From Lumnitzera littorea (taxonomy: Eukaryota; Streptophyta; Magnoliopsida; Myrtales; Combretaceae), in assembly GCA_024138015.1 (NCBI GenBank), contig JAMXBB010000003.1, forward strand, positions 18,560,382 through 18,624,381: a DNA stretch of 64,000 bases, read 5' to 3'. The stretch's first letter is position 1; the number at the start of each line of letters is the position of its first letter. The notes beneath the pieces are model-generated. The model was not told the origin of the DNA and searched no databases. It saw only the letters and a list, made by a program, of their open reading frames with translations. Shown here one piece after another: positions 12,161 through 26,933 of the stretch. Both the position numbers and the translations under genes were made by a program.

Positions 12161-15100
12161 GATTATTAGAGATCAGCCATTCCATGTAAGTAGAACATGA
12201 AGTTTTACCTATATCTTATTCTATTAGTATAGGTTTTAAAACTTTACTAATCATATCCTATTTTACGACACATTAAAACTAGAGGTGCACATTTGGCCAT
12301 TTTGATCAAAACTCATCAGTTTACGAATCGACAATCAGTTGAACTAAGCTCAACCCTTCAGGACACTAGCCCAAGCTTAATCACAAGAACCAATGATTCA
12401 AAAATCGATTCGAAAACTCTTAAATCATGCATTTTTTATTTTTTTTTTTAAATTTAATTTTCGTTAATTATTATTAATAATTTATTGCATACTCGTATAT
12501 TTATTTTCCTTTTTTCCAAATAATTCTAATACTTTATATGAACATATAGTAACGCATAAACGATTTACTTTTATTTTTAATTAAAAATTTTTTTCATTCT
12601 AAAATAATTTATTTAAACTGTATGAGCGGGATAGTATTTATTTTGTTTTATTTTTTATAATTTTTTTTTAAATTGAAATTCGAATGAACTCGAACCGATG
12701 ATCAAACTGCCGATTTAACTAGCAAGTCAGCTAGCCAATTCAAGAGTTTGTCAAGTCAACGATTTTTTAAGATTAAACCGTCAATGTCCTCAAGGCCCGA
12801 CAATTTATCGGTCGGTTCAAGCCGATCCTCATCAAAGCCAAGCCAATTCACGGTTTGGAAACCAACCATTACACAAGTCTAGTTAGAATCATCCTATACC
12901 AGGTATCTTAATATTCTATAAAACCTTTAATTTTTTTTTCTTATAAATTTCAATATGATTATTTTTTTCAAAATATAAAAGAAACCTCACCCTTTTTTTA
13001 CAAAAGCAATTGCTCTATTTAACTGATCTTCCAAATAAAACCAATAAATAGAATATATTAAGGTTTATTTCTAACCAATTTTTTTTCTTAAATGGTTTTT
13101 TAACCATTATTATTATCAATGAATTTTTATTAAATTATTACACAAAACATTTTTTGTATAAATAAAACATTCTTTTTTAATAATCACATTGCGTAGATAT
13201 TCGAAAGAATAAGTATACCGTTTTAAAAAATGAAAGTAATAAACATTATCCTTAATGTGAATCTACAAAGTTTATTAAAATATAAATAAAAAACTCACAA
13301 AATCATATAATTCAATAATTATAGATGTAACGATAATATATGATCAAACAATTAATAATAGGAAAATGAAGACATAATATAGAAAACGAAAGAAAACTTA
13401 AATTCAAACTAAAATATTTATCTTCCTCAAGGTATATACATTAGTAAAATAATCTCCTTATGCTCTAAAATGATCAGATTTCGCTCAAAAAATAACACCG
13501 ACTTATTTATCAAATATAAAATAAAGAAACCATTCCACTAAAAGAAAAAACAAGTAATGAAAGTACCAGGTTGCTTGTAGGTAGCTCTAAAGTAGAAACT
13601 AAGAACTCAAATTTTCTTTTTCAAATTTTACTAGATGATAGATTTAGTAAAAAAGGAAGGAGTAAAAAGGAAACGATAATAAAATAATGACTAAAGATGA
13701 AAGATGGAAGGAAAGGGATTAACAAGTATTTAGTTTAAAGTTTTTGATAGGTTGGATTTTGCTTTATTATGATAAGATGATATCCCTTATTTATAAATTT
13801 TATTTAATTACTATTGTAAGATGAGGACCTTGGTTCCAATACCCTGTATGCTTCAAGACACAAGTTTCCAGGTGCATATAAAGTACCCTAACTTTTTACC
13901 TGTACTCTATCATATGAAAACTTCGAAAAATTAATGCTCAAAACCTACCTTATAATCTTAATTACCCACCTAAAACTTACTTGATCAAGTAGGGTTTGGG
14001 TAAGTACCTTATACGATAAGGTTACCTACTCACCCCCTAGTGATTAGTATACAATTATTTGAAAAATGATAATATTACAATAATATCTCACGATATTTTA
14101 AAAATATAAACGGTTAATAATTTATAAATTTAAAAAGCTTTTTAAAAAAAATAACTTTAGATAATCCATATAAAAGAATTGCATTGTTATATATGCATAT
14201 AAGTACACCTTCTATTTATTTATGTATGTACAGTCCAATTTTTCTAAGGAAGATTATTAATAGATGTGTTAGAATATATTTTTAAAAGCTATTTTTATTG
14301 TTAAAACCTGTAGTCAACATCAAATAAGTTAAAACAAAAACCTACTTCTCTATCAAGATTTGAGAAAGAAGTTTAATCTTCAACAAATCAATGAATAAGC
14401 ATATGCTTTAGCAAATGACTATTGATGTCTTAATGCATATGAAAAGTATAAAAAAGAAGCAACATGGTATACTATTGGAGTCCATCGCCAAACAAATGGC
14501 TAAAATTAAACACTAATTGTTTTTATTCATGAACTCATAAACAAGCAACTACTTAAGGAGTTATTTAGGATGCTAAAGGACAATGGATAATAAGACACAT
14601 AAGAAAGCTTAGGGATGTCAACATCCTTAAAGCTGTATTATGTGAATTATATTAGGGATTGGATTTATGTGAAAGCTTATATATTCAACAAGCTGAAATT
14701 GAAATGGATTCTAAGATAGCTATTGATCTCTGATACTGAAATATTATATCATGTAATCAATGCACAAATTCAGTGTTTGCCTTTAAGGACATGCCCTTGT
14801 CCATCGAATAAGAAGGAAGTAGGAATCCTAATCTTGAATGAGTGCATGGATCATACCTTAACAAGTTTATGAATTTGTACATTAAATCAAGTTTCCAGTG
14901 TTAGACTTGGACATAAATACGTTTCATGAATAGGTCTAAAAAGATTTTGACTTGTGCAATAATCAAGTTAGGTTTTGCTTATCCAATTTTGGTTGTCATT
15001 ATATTATGTTGTATTAATTGTTGATCCCCATTCTTTAGATACATCATTAGATGAGTTTATGGTACATTAGATAGGAGATTTTGTATATAAAAAAGATTGT

Positions 15101-15500
15101 TGTTTTTTTTTTCCTTTATGATAAACTAATAGCATTAATTGATAAGAGTTAATTATATCAGTTTGGCATTAGGCCTTACCTTAGTCATTGATATAAGGCA
15201 TGAGAACATAGAGCATAGGTTTGCTCTCTATCAACATTTCCAAGTACATACACTTTCCTTATATATGTATTAAAAAACACATCACAAGTTAACATATTAT
15301 AACCTGCTAAGTGAAGAACTAAGAAAAAAGTAGCATTCAGCTCTTGATCATGTGCCATATTAGCTAAATAGTTAGCTATCTTCTTTGCTTCTCTTTAAGC
15401 AAAAAAGAACCCTACTTTCTTCTCTAATGTCTACTTTATTGAACCAAACGGTTTATATTGACATGTGATCTTCACTTTGTGAATTTGCTGATAGAGATTC
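12161..15500. other. AT-rich intergenic DNA with decayed repeats
   Basis: No gene is supported. A less AT-rich patch at about 12270-12880 carries recurring words such as CCGAT, GAACTCGAACC and CGGTT, and looks like a decayed transposon end or repeat. I could not find its termini. A similar patch lies at about 13830-14040. The rest is AT-rich with poly-T runs. Confidence 0.45.
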
Positions 15501-17750
15501 TTTAGTTTTAAGCTCTTTGTAAAAAAAAAAAAAAACACAATTGCACCAGAGTTTGGTCTCACACAACTACTCTAATGCCTAAGTTAGTGAAAGTAATGAA
15601 GAAGTTTAAAACCCCAATTGAGAAAGAGAGGGAAATGATGATCTGTCGATCTTTAGACCCCTCACTTAAGCAAGACTTTAAGACTTACAAAGTCTAGCAA
15701 AGCACATGTTGCTCTTATAACTAGCTATAGACGAGTCTCAATACCAAGACAGTCTATGGCTCAATTCTTTGCCAAATTAGTCTGCTTGCACTTTGATTCA
15801 AGCTAATGAAGAGTTTGTTATTGAGCTTTGAGCATCTTCTACTTCAACCAACCTTCCTAGTGTCGAGCTCTTGACTTAAGTTGCCCGTATGTCATCCAGG
15901 TCTCCTTCTATCAATAGTCAATTTACCAAGGTTGAAGTTTCCCCTTACCAACCTTTTGAAGATTGACCTGTCACCACTACATGCCTCAAAGAACATCCTA
16001 GTCTTACTCTAAAATAGCTCAACCTTAAGGAAAATCCTTATCAAACTACAACACTAATAGTACCTTAACAATTGTACTATGTTTCTTTTTGTGTTTTTGT
16101 CCTTACTACCCTTTTAAGTATGTCCTAAGATACATTTCTACACTATGCCCCTTTTGTAATTTACCCACTCCCTATGTTTGCCTTAAAATTTACTATAAAT
16201 AGTCATTTTCTTGTATGACCATAATTAGCTATTAAGTGATATATGAATTTTCTCCTTCTTATGAAACACTCCTTCACTAAGTTAAGCCTTATACTCTTAT
16301 CTAGCTCATTTGGTTGCTATGAATTAGTGGCAAATGAACCTTAATTCCCAACTAGTGAGTCATATTAAGTGAAGATTAAGTCATAGCTCTCCAATACATC
16401 ATATCCATGAGTGGCTTCATAAGGCTATTGATTTTAGTAAACCCCCTTATCTCCTTCTTCAATATCTCGAAGAATTCACCATTACTACAGTAAGACCTAA
16501 TGATAATATTGCTCTTAGGCACACTGGTAGAGCAAATACCAAAAGTTTTTACTTGGAGGCTTCATTACCTATTTATAAAAGATGAAGCTAAGTTATTCTC
16601 TAAACTAGGCTTGGCCTAGATCTTGGGCCTATTGATTTAAGCATAGGGGCCCATGTGCTAAAATTCTTATCAACAGTTTGTATTTAATTTTAATGTGACA
16701 AAACTAAGTTAAAAACAAGCCTTTTTAACTTGAAATTGAACTTAATTGGCAATTATCATTTTACTCAATTTACTTGTTGCAATCTTACTAGGAAAATGTG
16801 CTTTAATTCAATCATGAAAAACTAAGCTATGATTTGCAGCTTAATTGTACAAACTTTTAATAAGTACTTATGATGGGTCTACTTGGTAATAGGTTTAGTC
16901 CAAGTTCATTTTTATAGACTGACTCTTTAAGCTAATGGCAAGGCTCAAAAAGTTAAATAAGGATGTATTGGGGAGACTTTGCTTGGTGGCTAGGAATAAG
17001 GATTATTAGACTATTTTGTCTCGTCTTGACCTTTCTTAATTATCTTGTTGAAATAAAGACTAGTCACAAACTTGGGATATGAGAAGTCCAATGAGAAATC
17101 ATGAATGCAGTAAGGTTTAAAGAAGAGTTTTATATTAAACCATAGATGCATTTCATCTATTTATCTCTAAAGTGATCTAATGGACATAATGAAGTGTTCA
17201 TCTTGTTCGTCAATCTTTAGAGTCATTTGACAATCAAAAATGAGATCCAAAATCTATATATAAATACTCATTCTTCTCATTTATAATGGAAGAAGCTCTA
17301 GAGGAATATCATTGTGCTTCTTAAATCTTACTCTAAAAGATCAAAGCATCTAACTGCATTGTCAAATGCACTTGAGAATTATTGAGAATTGCCTGCTTCT
17401 CCTCTGACTCATCTTTCCATCACAATCCTCTAGATATCATCTGATAAAATTTTCTCTAAGATTATCTAAAGTGGAAGGTCATGAGAGACACATCACCAAC
17501 ATCAACATGCCCCTTACATTACTTAGCAATTCTACTAGTAAGGAGAAAAATTTGACACCATATCATCTCTTAAAAGAACATTGCCAGACAGGAAGGAAGC
17601 TTCCGAAGATAGGAGATCAATTCTAATGTCACCTACCAGACTCCAATATTATAGGAAGACAAGACCTAACTCACTCTAGTACAAGCTACAACTTCTATAG
17701 TGCAAACCAAACAAGAGACCACTCGAGTTCTTAATTAATTTTTGAGAATT
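15501..17750. repeat. Remnants of LTR retroelements
   Basis: Two LTR-like promoter/leader segments are suggested. One has CTATAAATAG at about 16192 followed by a T/C-rich leader. The other has TATATATAAATA at about 17257 followed by a C/T-rich leader. Between and around them are stop-riddled stretches with no readable domain. I infer old, heavily mutated LTR elements, since I cannot identify matching LTR pairs or primer-binding sites. Confidence 0.3.
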
Positions 17751-20700
17751 TTCATGCAACTATTACCTAGAGTAGATATTGTTACGACATAATCCGATGT
17801 CAATCTACAAGATTTTATTATTATATAGCCTAATCTTACTCTACCAACACCTAAAATGACCATACTAAAAGTCATCCTAAAATGCTAAGCTTCTTATATG
17901 CAAGTGGATAAGGTAGGAACAATGCCATAGGAAGGATACAAGCACCTTGACCTCTAGTTGCCACTCGATGACTTCTATCCATTAAAAGCACGAGTATTCG
18001 CCTTAGAGATTTTGTTTTTCTTACTCTAACCTATGATCAATAGTTATGAGTATAATGTTACACCTATTTTCTAACTAAAGCTAAGAACCCCTTTCATAGG
18101 ATCTCCGTACATTATGGAGGGAGATAAGGAGAAACATTTAAAAAAGCATACATAAGTAATAACTGCTACTAAAGCACTAATCCCTAAACTTCTTTATCAT
18201 GAGAGAGCAGCTGAGAAGATAATCATGAAGGCTATGCAAGTCTGAAGTTCATGAAGTTTGATGACGATCAAAGAAGTACAAATAAGTCTTACTTAAGTTT
18301 ATTGAGTCATAACAAACAACCCTTTGACATTATCAATCGTACGTCATATTTGTTGCCTAATCTCAAAACCCTTTAAAGTAATTAACTATGGCTTATATTA
18401 GTTAATTGATTCAATTAATCCAAACCATTATTTATTTCTAATTGTAAGTCCTATCAATTAGATCGAAACAAGCAACTAGTCTAATGTAGCTTTTGGTGTA
18501 TAATATCCATAAATTAAATCATCCATATCCTTTATTTTTTGTTTACAAACCTTAATTTCAAGAAAAACCCTAAAGATCAAATATATACAAAAATTCTAAA
18601 AATCCAATTCTTATCATCTTATGTGGAAACCTTAGTGTCATACAACATATAAGATCCATCACGTATCATTAATTGCAAGAGGATCTATGTTGATTGTGTT
18701 TGGTGATGGAAATATATTAACTAGTCGTCTTACTAGTTATGTGATGGCTTGTGATATGAGATTCATGTTTAGTGTATTACCATTTTGTTTTAACATTCAT
18801 AGCATGGATACAAAAGACCTATAGTTTAGGTTTTATTCAAAAGTTTGGCTAAGCAAAGCACTTTGTGGAAATAGCTAGGTTTTTGAGCATATAGTGATAC
18901 ATTGTCTAGTTATAGCCACTCCATATAAGTCAACAAGATTAGGTTTTTAAGGGTCCTTTTACTCCTAAACCGCCCCTTACATTCAACTGAGTTCCCAAAT
19001 TATTTATTCAATTGCACAGTAATGTTAACTAACCAATGAGAACTAAATTGAGCTAAGATGTCGACTGGTGCATGCCATGTGTATTAACATGATTCATATG
19101 TTGCATGAGAGTTTGTGACAGTGTTTATATATCGATTAGCACTTATATATGTTGGTTTATTGATTATGTGTCCATGTATACTTGCCTTATTATGTCACGA
19201 ATTGCTATTTTAGTCATATTAACTTAGTGGAAATATGAGCTAAGTTAGCTAATTAACCTCAAATATTAAAAACAAAAGCAGCAAGAATCTAGAAGTTAGG
19301 ATGGGAAAATGAGTACAATTAGTTATAGGTTTAGGGCAAAGTTGTTAAATTGGCTATGGAGTAAATGCTCGTATTACCTTATATGAGCTATAATGTAAAG
19401 GGTGTGAAGGAAATGTGTACTTCAAGTTGTATATGTCATATACAAGTACAACACTCTATCATGCTCTAAATGATAGCTACGTTTTATAAAGTTTGTGCTA
19501 TGATATCTTGTGTGAATGAGAGGAAGTTTTAAATGATGTCTACATTTGTGGAGTTTAGTTGATTACATGCTTACTTACAGTTAAAGCCTTAATCTTAACT
19601 TAAGGATGACATAATATGTCATCTTTTGAGCACCAAGAATTCAATATAAGTAAAGCAAATGCCTTGAGAAGCAAGACGTTACACTTGTAGAATGAACATC
19701 AAGTCTGTTAATGAAATGTCTTGCTTGACCTGCAACTATATTTGTAGTGGCTATTGTACTAGGCTCTTTTGCTCACTACTTACAAGACCTTATCTTTTAG
19801 GTATAGAAGATAGTTATTTACTTCTCAATATGATTGTTTATAAGGGTGTAGGAACAATGCTAGTGAGCAAAAAGCCTCTTTTAGGTCGATCTAGTGTAGT
19901 TTTTAAGTAGTTGAACATTTTAGCTATTTTGCATTTATAATGTTATCACATGTGCTGTCATAGAAGATATTGATATGAGAGTTGAAGGAATACAATTTAT
20001 TTGTTTATAAATATTATGGATTAAAGACAAGTTTGGACCTTCTATATTTATACTGCCATATAAGTACGTGATGGTTTGCTTATGCCCTATAGTTTAGAGG
20101 CATGACAAAGCATTTAGAACCCAAAATCTTTATTAAGGGGGGGAAAAAAGAAAAGATCTCATATATGACCATATTCTACCATTGACTTTATGCATTTTAT
20201 TTCTTTTAATTTTAGTGCTTTTAAAATTATTTTATCTATTAGCAAATAGTAATATAGGATTCAAAAGCACATTTTGAAAGATCTATTGGTCTAAGCACTC
20301 CATATAGGTAATTGGGACTAAATGTATATGAAGTAAATATAAAAGGATGTATGTACAATTTACTCATAATTATTTTGGAATTTTTATCACATATTCCTTG
20401 TAATTTTGGGTAATGACTCATGAACGCATTTACCTTACATGTATATGTGTGTATGGTGAGGGGTTATTGTTGATGATCAATCACATACAGTGTGCATGCA
20501 GCCAATCTTGGAGAAGTCTTGATCTGATGACAAGAAGAGGGACAATATTAGAGATAGGCGTAGGAAGAGGAACATGCAAGCTTGATGTCTTGTGATACAC
20601 ATATGATAAGAGGTTATAATGAATAGATTTAATTATTTCTTAATCCATTCTTAAATAATTTGCTGATTGATCTTCTCTAGAGCGATTTTAATAAAGCTTC

Positions 20701-21307
20701 TACATTTGTCTTAAACCTTATAGAGAATAGAATGTCTCTAAAATGAGAAGATTAGCCTCCTACTTATAGATTTTGAAATCTAATCTCAGCTATCGAATCA
20801 TCTTAAGATTAATGGTTGAAATCTATTGGTGCTCGTAGTTGTTACATTACTTTATATAATTGAACAACTTATATTAATGCATTCTTTTCTTATAGACTTG
20901 GGCTTTAAAGATGGGCATCGGAAAATGGCTTATATAAGCTTATGAGGCTTATGAAAAATAAAGAAGGCTCAATCCTCATTAAAAGGACCATTTTTCAAAT
21001 AAGATTTATTTTAACCATTTTAAGGCTAAATGAAGCCTAAACAAGCCCTAAAAGACTTCTTTTAAATCTACTTTTTGCACATGAAATAACAAAACAAAGC
21101 TAAGAGCAGAAAAGAATCAGTTCAACGGTCTCTATTCTAACCCTACCAAGCTGAATCATCCTAAAACATCCCTTATTAGGCCTAATTTTCTAAGTCCTAT
21201 CACTAGCACATCAAAATGGTCTATGGCATTAAAATGGGTTAAAAATTCAATTACTGAAATGACATTTACAATATATATACACATACGTACAAAAATGACA
21301 CTTAGTT
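17751..21307. other. Gene-free AT-rich DNA
   Basis: No coding region, RNA gene or clear repeat boundary could be supported. The only distinct structure is a 19-bp palindrome at 19605-19623 (arms GATGACATA and TATGTCATC around one A). Short open frames near 19692-19910 and 20413-20595 have no family features. Confidence 0.5.
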
Positions 21308-21728
21308 GAATTAAGAGAAAAATACAAAAAAGTCTCTAATGTTTCACATTTTAATGAATTAGCCATTAATTTTTCATTTAATTTATTTTAATCCTTAACC
21401 TTTTTAAATTCTATCAAATAAATCATTTTGTTAAACTTTGATAAATTTTCCTTTACTATTGACACTGGTCAACATATAATTAATCTACGTAAGTATAAAA
21501 AAATCCCTAATATTTACCTATATGTTCAAATTAGTTCATAACTTTTCATTTAGTTCATTTTAGTTTTCAATATATCATCACATGATAGAAAAAATTAATG
21601 GAAAGACTTTTTTATAAATTTATTAAAACGTTGAAAATTAAAATGAACTAAATAAAAAATTAATGATCGATTCATTTGTATAAATAAATATTAGAGACTT
21701 TTTTTTATACTTTTTACTTAGACTTAAT
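21308..21728. mobile_element. Foldback MITE with an extra internal arm copy
   Basis: The left arm (about 21308-21400, containing AAAAAAGTCTCTAAT) is matched in reverse complement by the right arm ending near 21728. A third copy of the arm lies inside in direct orientation from about 21491 (AAAAAAATCCCTAATATTT). Long imperfect inverted repeats, small size and no coding capacity fit a non-autonomous foldback MITE. I could not define a target duplication, so the superfamily is unknown. Confidence 0.55.
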
Positions 21729-24459
21729 CATTTCTACGCCGACTAAAGATTTTGGCAGTTAATGAAAGGATGTTCTACAAGTTGATTTGGGTACTCAATA
21801 GAAAAAAGATCAACGTAAATGACAATCTATATTTACTTTTCGTGCTGCTTTCGCATTTATCCAAACAACTTACCCCAAATGGACTTATCCGAAACAACTG
21901 TATGTTTTCTTGTGAACCTGAAAGGAGGCATGACGAACCTTCCTAAATATTAATCCTAACCCTTTGATAATAATAATCATAATTAACCTGATTAAAGGGA
22001 CTTCCATCCCAATCATTAACATAATCATTATTATATAGATATAATGTTCCTACGTGTAGTTCTACTCCTATTGAAAAGGACTTAGTTTATCAATTGTGTC
22101 GTCTAACACATGCACTTGTCCCATCGTCAGATCTTATCATGCTTTTTGCTTGTTGTGAGGCGTAAGCAATAGACAATAACCATTAACATATATGTGTAAA
22201 GTTTGATTTATAGTCTTTAACAGCTTGCACGAACGTTGTACTATCCTCAAATGGCATTCTCCGGTTTCTTGTTGGAACTTAGAAATTGTTGATGGTTATG
22301 TTATATTTATTTGATGTGTTTTATTCGGAATTTATGGGACAAACTGTCGAGCATACCTCATTTGTGAACACTCTAAATCTACTTGTAATACGAATGTCTT
22401 AAAAATATTAAAAATTGTATAAGTAAAAGTTAAATATTTTAATAATATTTTATATAGAAGCTTTGGTGTTAAGTTATTATTATAGAAAAATATTTTTAGA
22501 AAAGTCATTGTTTTTTAAAATTTAAATTATGAAGCTAATTTACAACTATCTAATGCAATAAGTCATCTAGGGAAAGCGGCTAAATTTGGTAAACTCAAAC
22601 CGTTATGCCAAAACAATTAGTCCCCCTTTTAAATGAGACTTGTGGATGACATGGATGAGCTTCAGAGAAATATATTTAATAATGATAATTGATATTTTAG
22701 TCACTTGCTTTTTTTTTTTTTGCATAATTTACTATCGATGTAGTTTTTAATAAGTATTTATGATACTCGTTTAAAGAACCATAATAAAATATATAAAATT
22801 ATGGAATATAATATTTAAATTGAATTGATTAGTATTCTCGCCGAAACAAAAGCCTATACCCAAAGAAAGAGGGAAAGAAAAAGGCTCATTGCCAACCTTT
22901 ACGCTTTAATTTTGGCAAGCTTTTATGGAAGGGCTTGCGATGATTAGTTTGGCTGAAATAAGCAAAGTCAGAGCAAAAATTTGGCCTATTTTGGCTATTG
23001 AGATAATGTCAAATCACTAATTGAACTATTTTAAAATTTTAGTAAGTGTGTCATGACCGCTATTATATTTAGCCTTTCTACGCATCCCCTGGCATTGGAG
23101 TTGCGAGAACTATTTTTTTTTTTTAATAATTTTTCCATTTTTTTTTTCTAATTTTCTAGATTTTTTTATTTTCTTTTTTGAATTTCTTTAATTTTCTCAA
23201 ATAATACATATATGTATATATACATTTATTTATTATTATAGTGTGTATATTTATTTCCCTTTTTATTTTTTTGAATTTTTTATTAATTTTATGTAATTTG
23301 TATAATTATATTATTATATTTATTTTCTATAATTACATGAATTAATTGAATTGTGCCATGTGCATTAGGGAGTGAAGAAGCTGACACCATTAACAAAAGT
23401 CCTCACTTGTAAATTTATGCAAATGTTAATGTTAAAGACTTGAATAAAAAAAAATAAAGGTTAAGAACTCAAATAAAAAGAGTAGCAAATATTGGCAACT
23501 AAATTTGTATATTTCCTTAAATTTGATTTTTCTAAAGTACAAATTATGGTTCAGACCTTGAACCAAATTAAGCCATTTTACTATAATATAAAAAATTCCT
23601 AATTCGAATCATATGTTTTTGTTTAAATCAATAAAAATCTAAATTGTACTTTTATAACTTAGTTTAGTTTGGACAAAAATCAAATAAAATCACGTCTACC
23701 CATAATATTTAATAATTTCAAATTTTAGTGTAAAATTATAGAGTAATTGTGACATGGCTTCTTAACAATTTAGGTTAGCCGGCCATGATCATTAAGTTTG
23801 TAGTATTTTGAAAGCATTCCTTATGACAGCCTAACTAAGATGTTTTCTCCATATCCTCCTATTAAGACAAAGCTTGATATTCATTTTGAATGGTCGAGTG
23901 GGTAGAATTTAAAATTTTGATGACGATATTGCCAATTACCAACCTTCGGATTCCAATATTATAATATGGATTCAATAAAATACAAAATCTCTCGTATATT
24001 TTAATATTAATTATATACTTTACGGTATGATAGGTGCATAAAAGGTCAAATTTTTAATATGTTGAAAATTTACTCTTTATGTTTGTTTTATTTACATTTT
24101 ACTCCATATGCGGTTAGCCTCTCATTTCTAAAATTGAGTATCCCAACTCTCAAATCTTTAAAAACATATCTTTATATCATATTTTACTATCTTTTTAGTA
24201 GATAAAGTATTTGCAACTTATAATTTTTCTTCTTCTTTTTTTTTCTAAACATCTTAATATAAAATTATGCAAATGGATTAGGCCCTATAAACCGACTCAT
24301 TTGGGTGGGTGGCGCAATTAGGATATGTTCTTTCAACTTGTTAAGTAATTGAGTTATGAAGCTCAACCTTTCTAATAAGTGAACTAAAATAGGAGAGCTT
24401 TTGCAAATCAGTCCATTTAATCTATATTTAACCGTTTCGTTTACCATTTTGATGAAACC
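21729..24459. other. Gene-free AT-rich DNA
   Basis: No gene is supported. About 23100-23350 is a very T-rich low-complexity tract with mixed TA runs. A few short MITE-like fragments may be present, but I could not delimit them. Confidence 0.5.
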
Positions 24460-24586
24460 GATCTCGTTTTTTATCTCATCATTTATTTATATATTTTAAA
24501 ATCTAAACTATTAAATTTAAAATTTACTTAATGGTTTAGATTTAAAGGATTATAAATTAAGGATAAGATAAATAACGATATTGATC
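24460..24586. mobile_element. Short MITE with ~50-bp inverted arms
   Basis: The left arm (from GATCTCG, through ATCTAAACTATTAA) and the right arm (from AATGGTTTAGAT to TTGATC) are reverse complements over about 50 bp with several mismatches. Only a short loop separates them. Diverged copies of the same family occur at about 26115-26255 and 27545-27660, so it is dispersed. There is no coding capacity. Confidence 0.55.
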
Positions 24587-25514
24587 CTATAAAAATTCTA
24601 AATGAGATCGTAGAAAAATTCATATTAAACTTATTTTGAATAATTAAGATGAAAAAGATTAAACCGTTTGATGCATTTATACTTTTCACAGCATTCAATT
24701 CCATAGATTGGACCGAATTAACCCGTTAGACCCCTCACACTTTTCACAACTCTTAATTCCCGATCCACCAAGTAGTATTTTCCTTATAATATTCTCCAAA
24801 ATAGAGGCGGTGGGAGTGGGACAGCAGAATAATGCTAAAGTATATCTGCATATCTCATGGCACTTTCCTCTGATAATTGATTAGGAAATGTTTTTCTACT
24901 AATGAATGTATAGCGGCAGCGTGGCACATTAATCTAAGAAATAAAAACGTAATCAACATATTCATTTTAATATGGGACCAAAATTCTCGTCCTAGAGGGA
25001 TGGAGCTGACCGGATCTCCAATCATGGACCACATAAACTAAAGGCTTATAAACAATTTAACACGCTTTTTCTTCAAATATTATAACCATGGGTAAGTTGG
25101 AATGAATCCATGGACATATAATTTTAAAATTTTTACCTATCGCCCCCATTTTTCATGCGTGCTTCTCTTACTCCTAGGTATTAATCTTTTGTATAATAGA
25201 CGAATCTGCAAGCTCAGATTGTCTTAGTTGAATATATTTTTAATTATATAGAAAAAAAAATAAAAACTCTAGTAAAGTGATAAATATGATGGATCTTCAT
25301 AATGTTCCGGGTTAAGGTTGTTTTATAGTTGCAAATATAGATTCTTTTTCGCTTTTTTCTTTTTTCTTTTACTCCTAATAACTTCAAAGAAGACGAAAGA
25401 AAAGTTTGACTCAATATGATAATGATAGCATGCAAAGACATTGTTCAAATTATTTCAAGAGGATAGTTTGTCTTCATCCCCGCACTCATTATATACATTT
25501 GAACTCCGTCGGAC

Positions 25515-26933
25515 CACATGGTGTTTGAAATTATGGAGGGATATAATAAGGAGTAAAAATAAAAGAAAAACATTATTTGAAAAGGACTGAAAAAAACAAA
25601 AAAAAAAAAAAAGAGGAGAAATAACCATGGAAGAAAAAGTTCGTATTAAATTATGTGAAATGTTTTCAAACTTTGTAAAATATTTTTTTTTATCTAATTT
25701 TATTGACATAAAGCCGATAAAAGAAATTAATAATTGAATTGATAAGAAATAGCACATTTTGATCTTACTATGATTTGGTTTTTATTAAAAGGTAGTTAAC
25801 AAAGAACTAAACCTGGGATTCTTTCTTACTTCTTTCTTAATTTCTTCTTTTACCTATGATTTTCTTTTTCTATTTATGTATACTGTATTCTAGTGTAAAT
25901 CCAAGCCAACACAAGTCTTTCATTTTTTTTTTTTCGGTGCATTCATTATCTAAGCATTCATATTGACAATAGTATGTGGAACAAATATAATTCATTTGTA
26001 TTGAAATGGTTCTATTTATTTTTCCTAAGTTTGGTTTGTGATTTGACTTAAAAATTCACTTAATCAAATTTATGTCTTCATCGGAAATTCTACGATTCCA
26101 TTCTTTATTTTAATGAGATTAATCTTACCCTCCATCCTACCATTTATTTTCATCTTTTTAAATTAAAACAATTAAATTCATAATTTGCTCAATAATTTAG
26201 ATTTTAAAAAGTACAAATTAAAAATGAGATGAATAACAATATCATTCCCTTAAAAAATAAGGACGTGATTGTAGTAAAATCCTCCATTGAAAGAATGACT
26301 ATGGGGAGTATAACCAAAGCTTTATCGTGAAAATCCATTTCATCCTTATTTTCATGTTTTATTAAATAAAAAAAAAAACAATTTCTTTTATTTCCCTGTT
26401 CCTTCTCTCCCTTTTTTTTCCTCCCATACAAACATAATGTTATGGAGAGTAAAAATAAAAAATAAAAAAGCAATAGGGAGGAAATTACGCCTATAATTGG
26501 ATAAGCAACATGCTCTTTGAAGTATCAAAACCTCACTACAAAGTTAAAAACAAAAATATTACATCCTTTTCACAAAATTCAACAAAAGCACTTTAACTAA
26601 ACTACAATGATGATATCAACCTCTATTAATCTTTATGGAAATTGCAAATATCCCCTAAACTTTAAAAGTATACTTTTAAAGCTTCTAAACTTTAATAAAT
26701 TGGTAACATAAATAGTATTTACTTTTTTAGTTAGATAAAATCGTATTATTATAAAAGTTTAGGAAATCTTAAAACAGATTTTGATAAGTTTAGGAGATGT
26801 TTAAGTATCAAAATCAAAGTTTAAGAAAGTAATTCTTTATCTATAGAAGCTATTTACCAATTTATCAAAGTTAAGAAATACTAAAGATCAATCCGCATGT
26901 AAGTCAAAGTTTATAGAGATTAATTGCCTCTTT
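25515..26933. repeat. Tandem duplication, copy A (1,419 bp)
   Basis: This starts at CACATGGTGTTTGAAATTA and is followed head-to-tail by a second copy starting with the same words at 26934. The copies differ by scattered substitutions and indels, so the duplication is old. Copy A contains a full foldback element (about 26636-26930) at its right end and a short MITE copy at about 26115-26255. It includes low-complexity open frames that I do not consider genes. Confidence 0.85.
26636..26930. mobile_element. Foldback MITE of the 'CCCCTAAACTTT' family
   Basis: The left arm (GGAAATTGCAAATATCCCC, then TAAACTTTAAAAG) is inversely matched by the right arm, which ends in the complement of that motif near 26930. 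It resembles the element at 60430-60780, which has the same GGAAATTGCA...CCCCTAAACTTT start and the same inverted layout. No target duplication is visible. Only its right part survives in tandem copy B. Confidence 0.55.
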
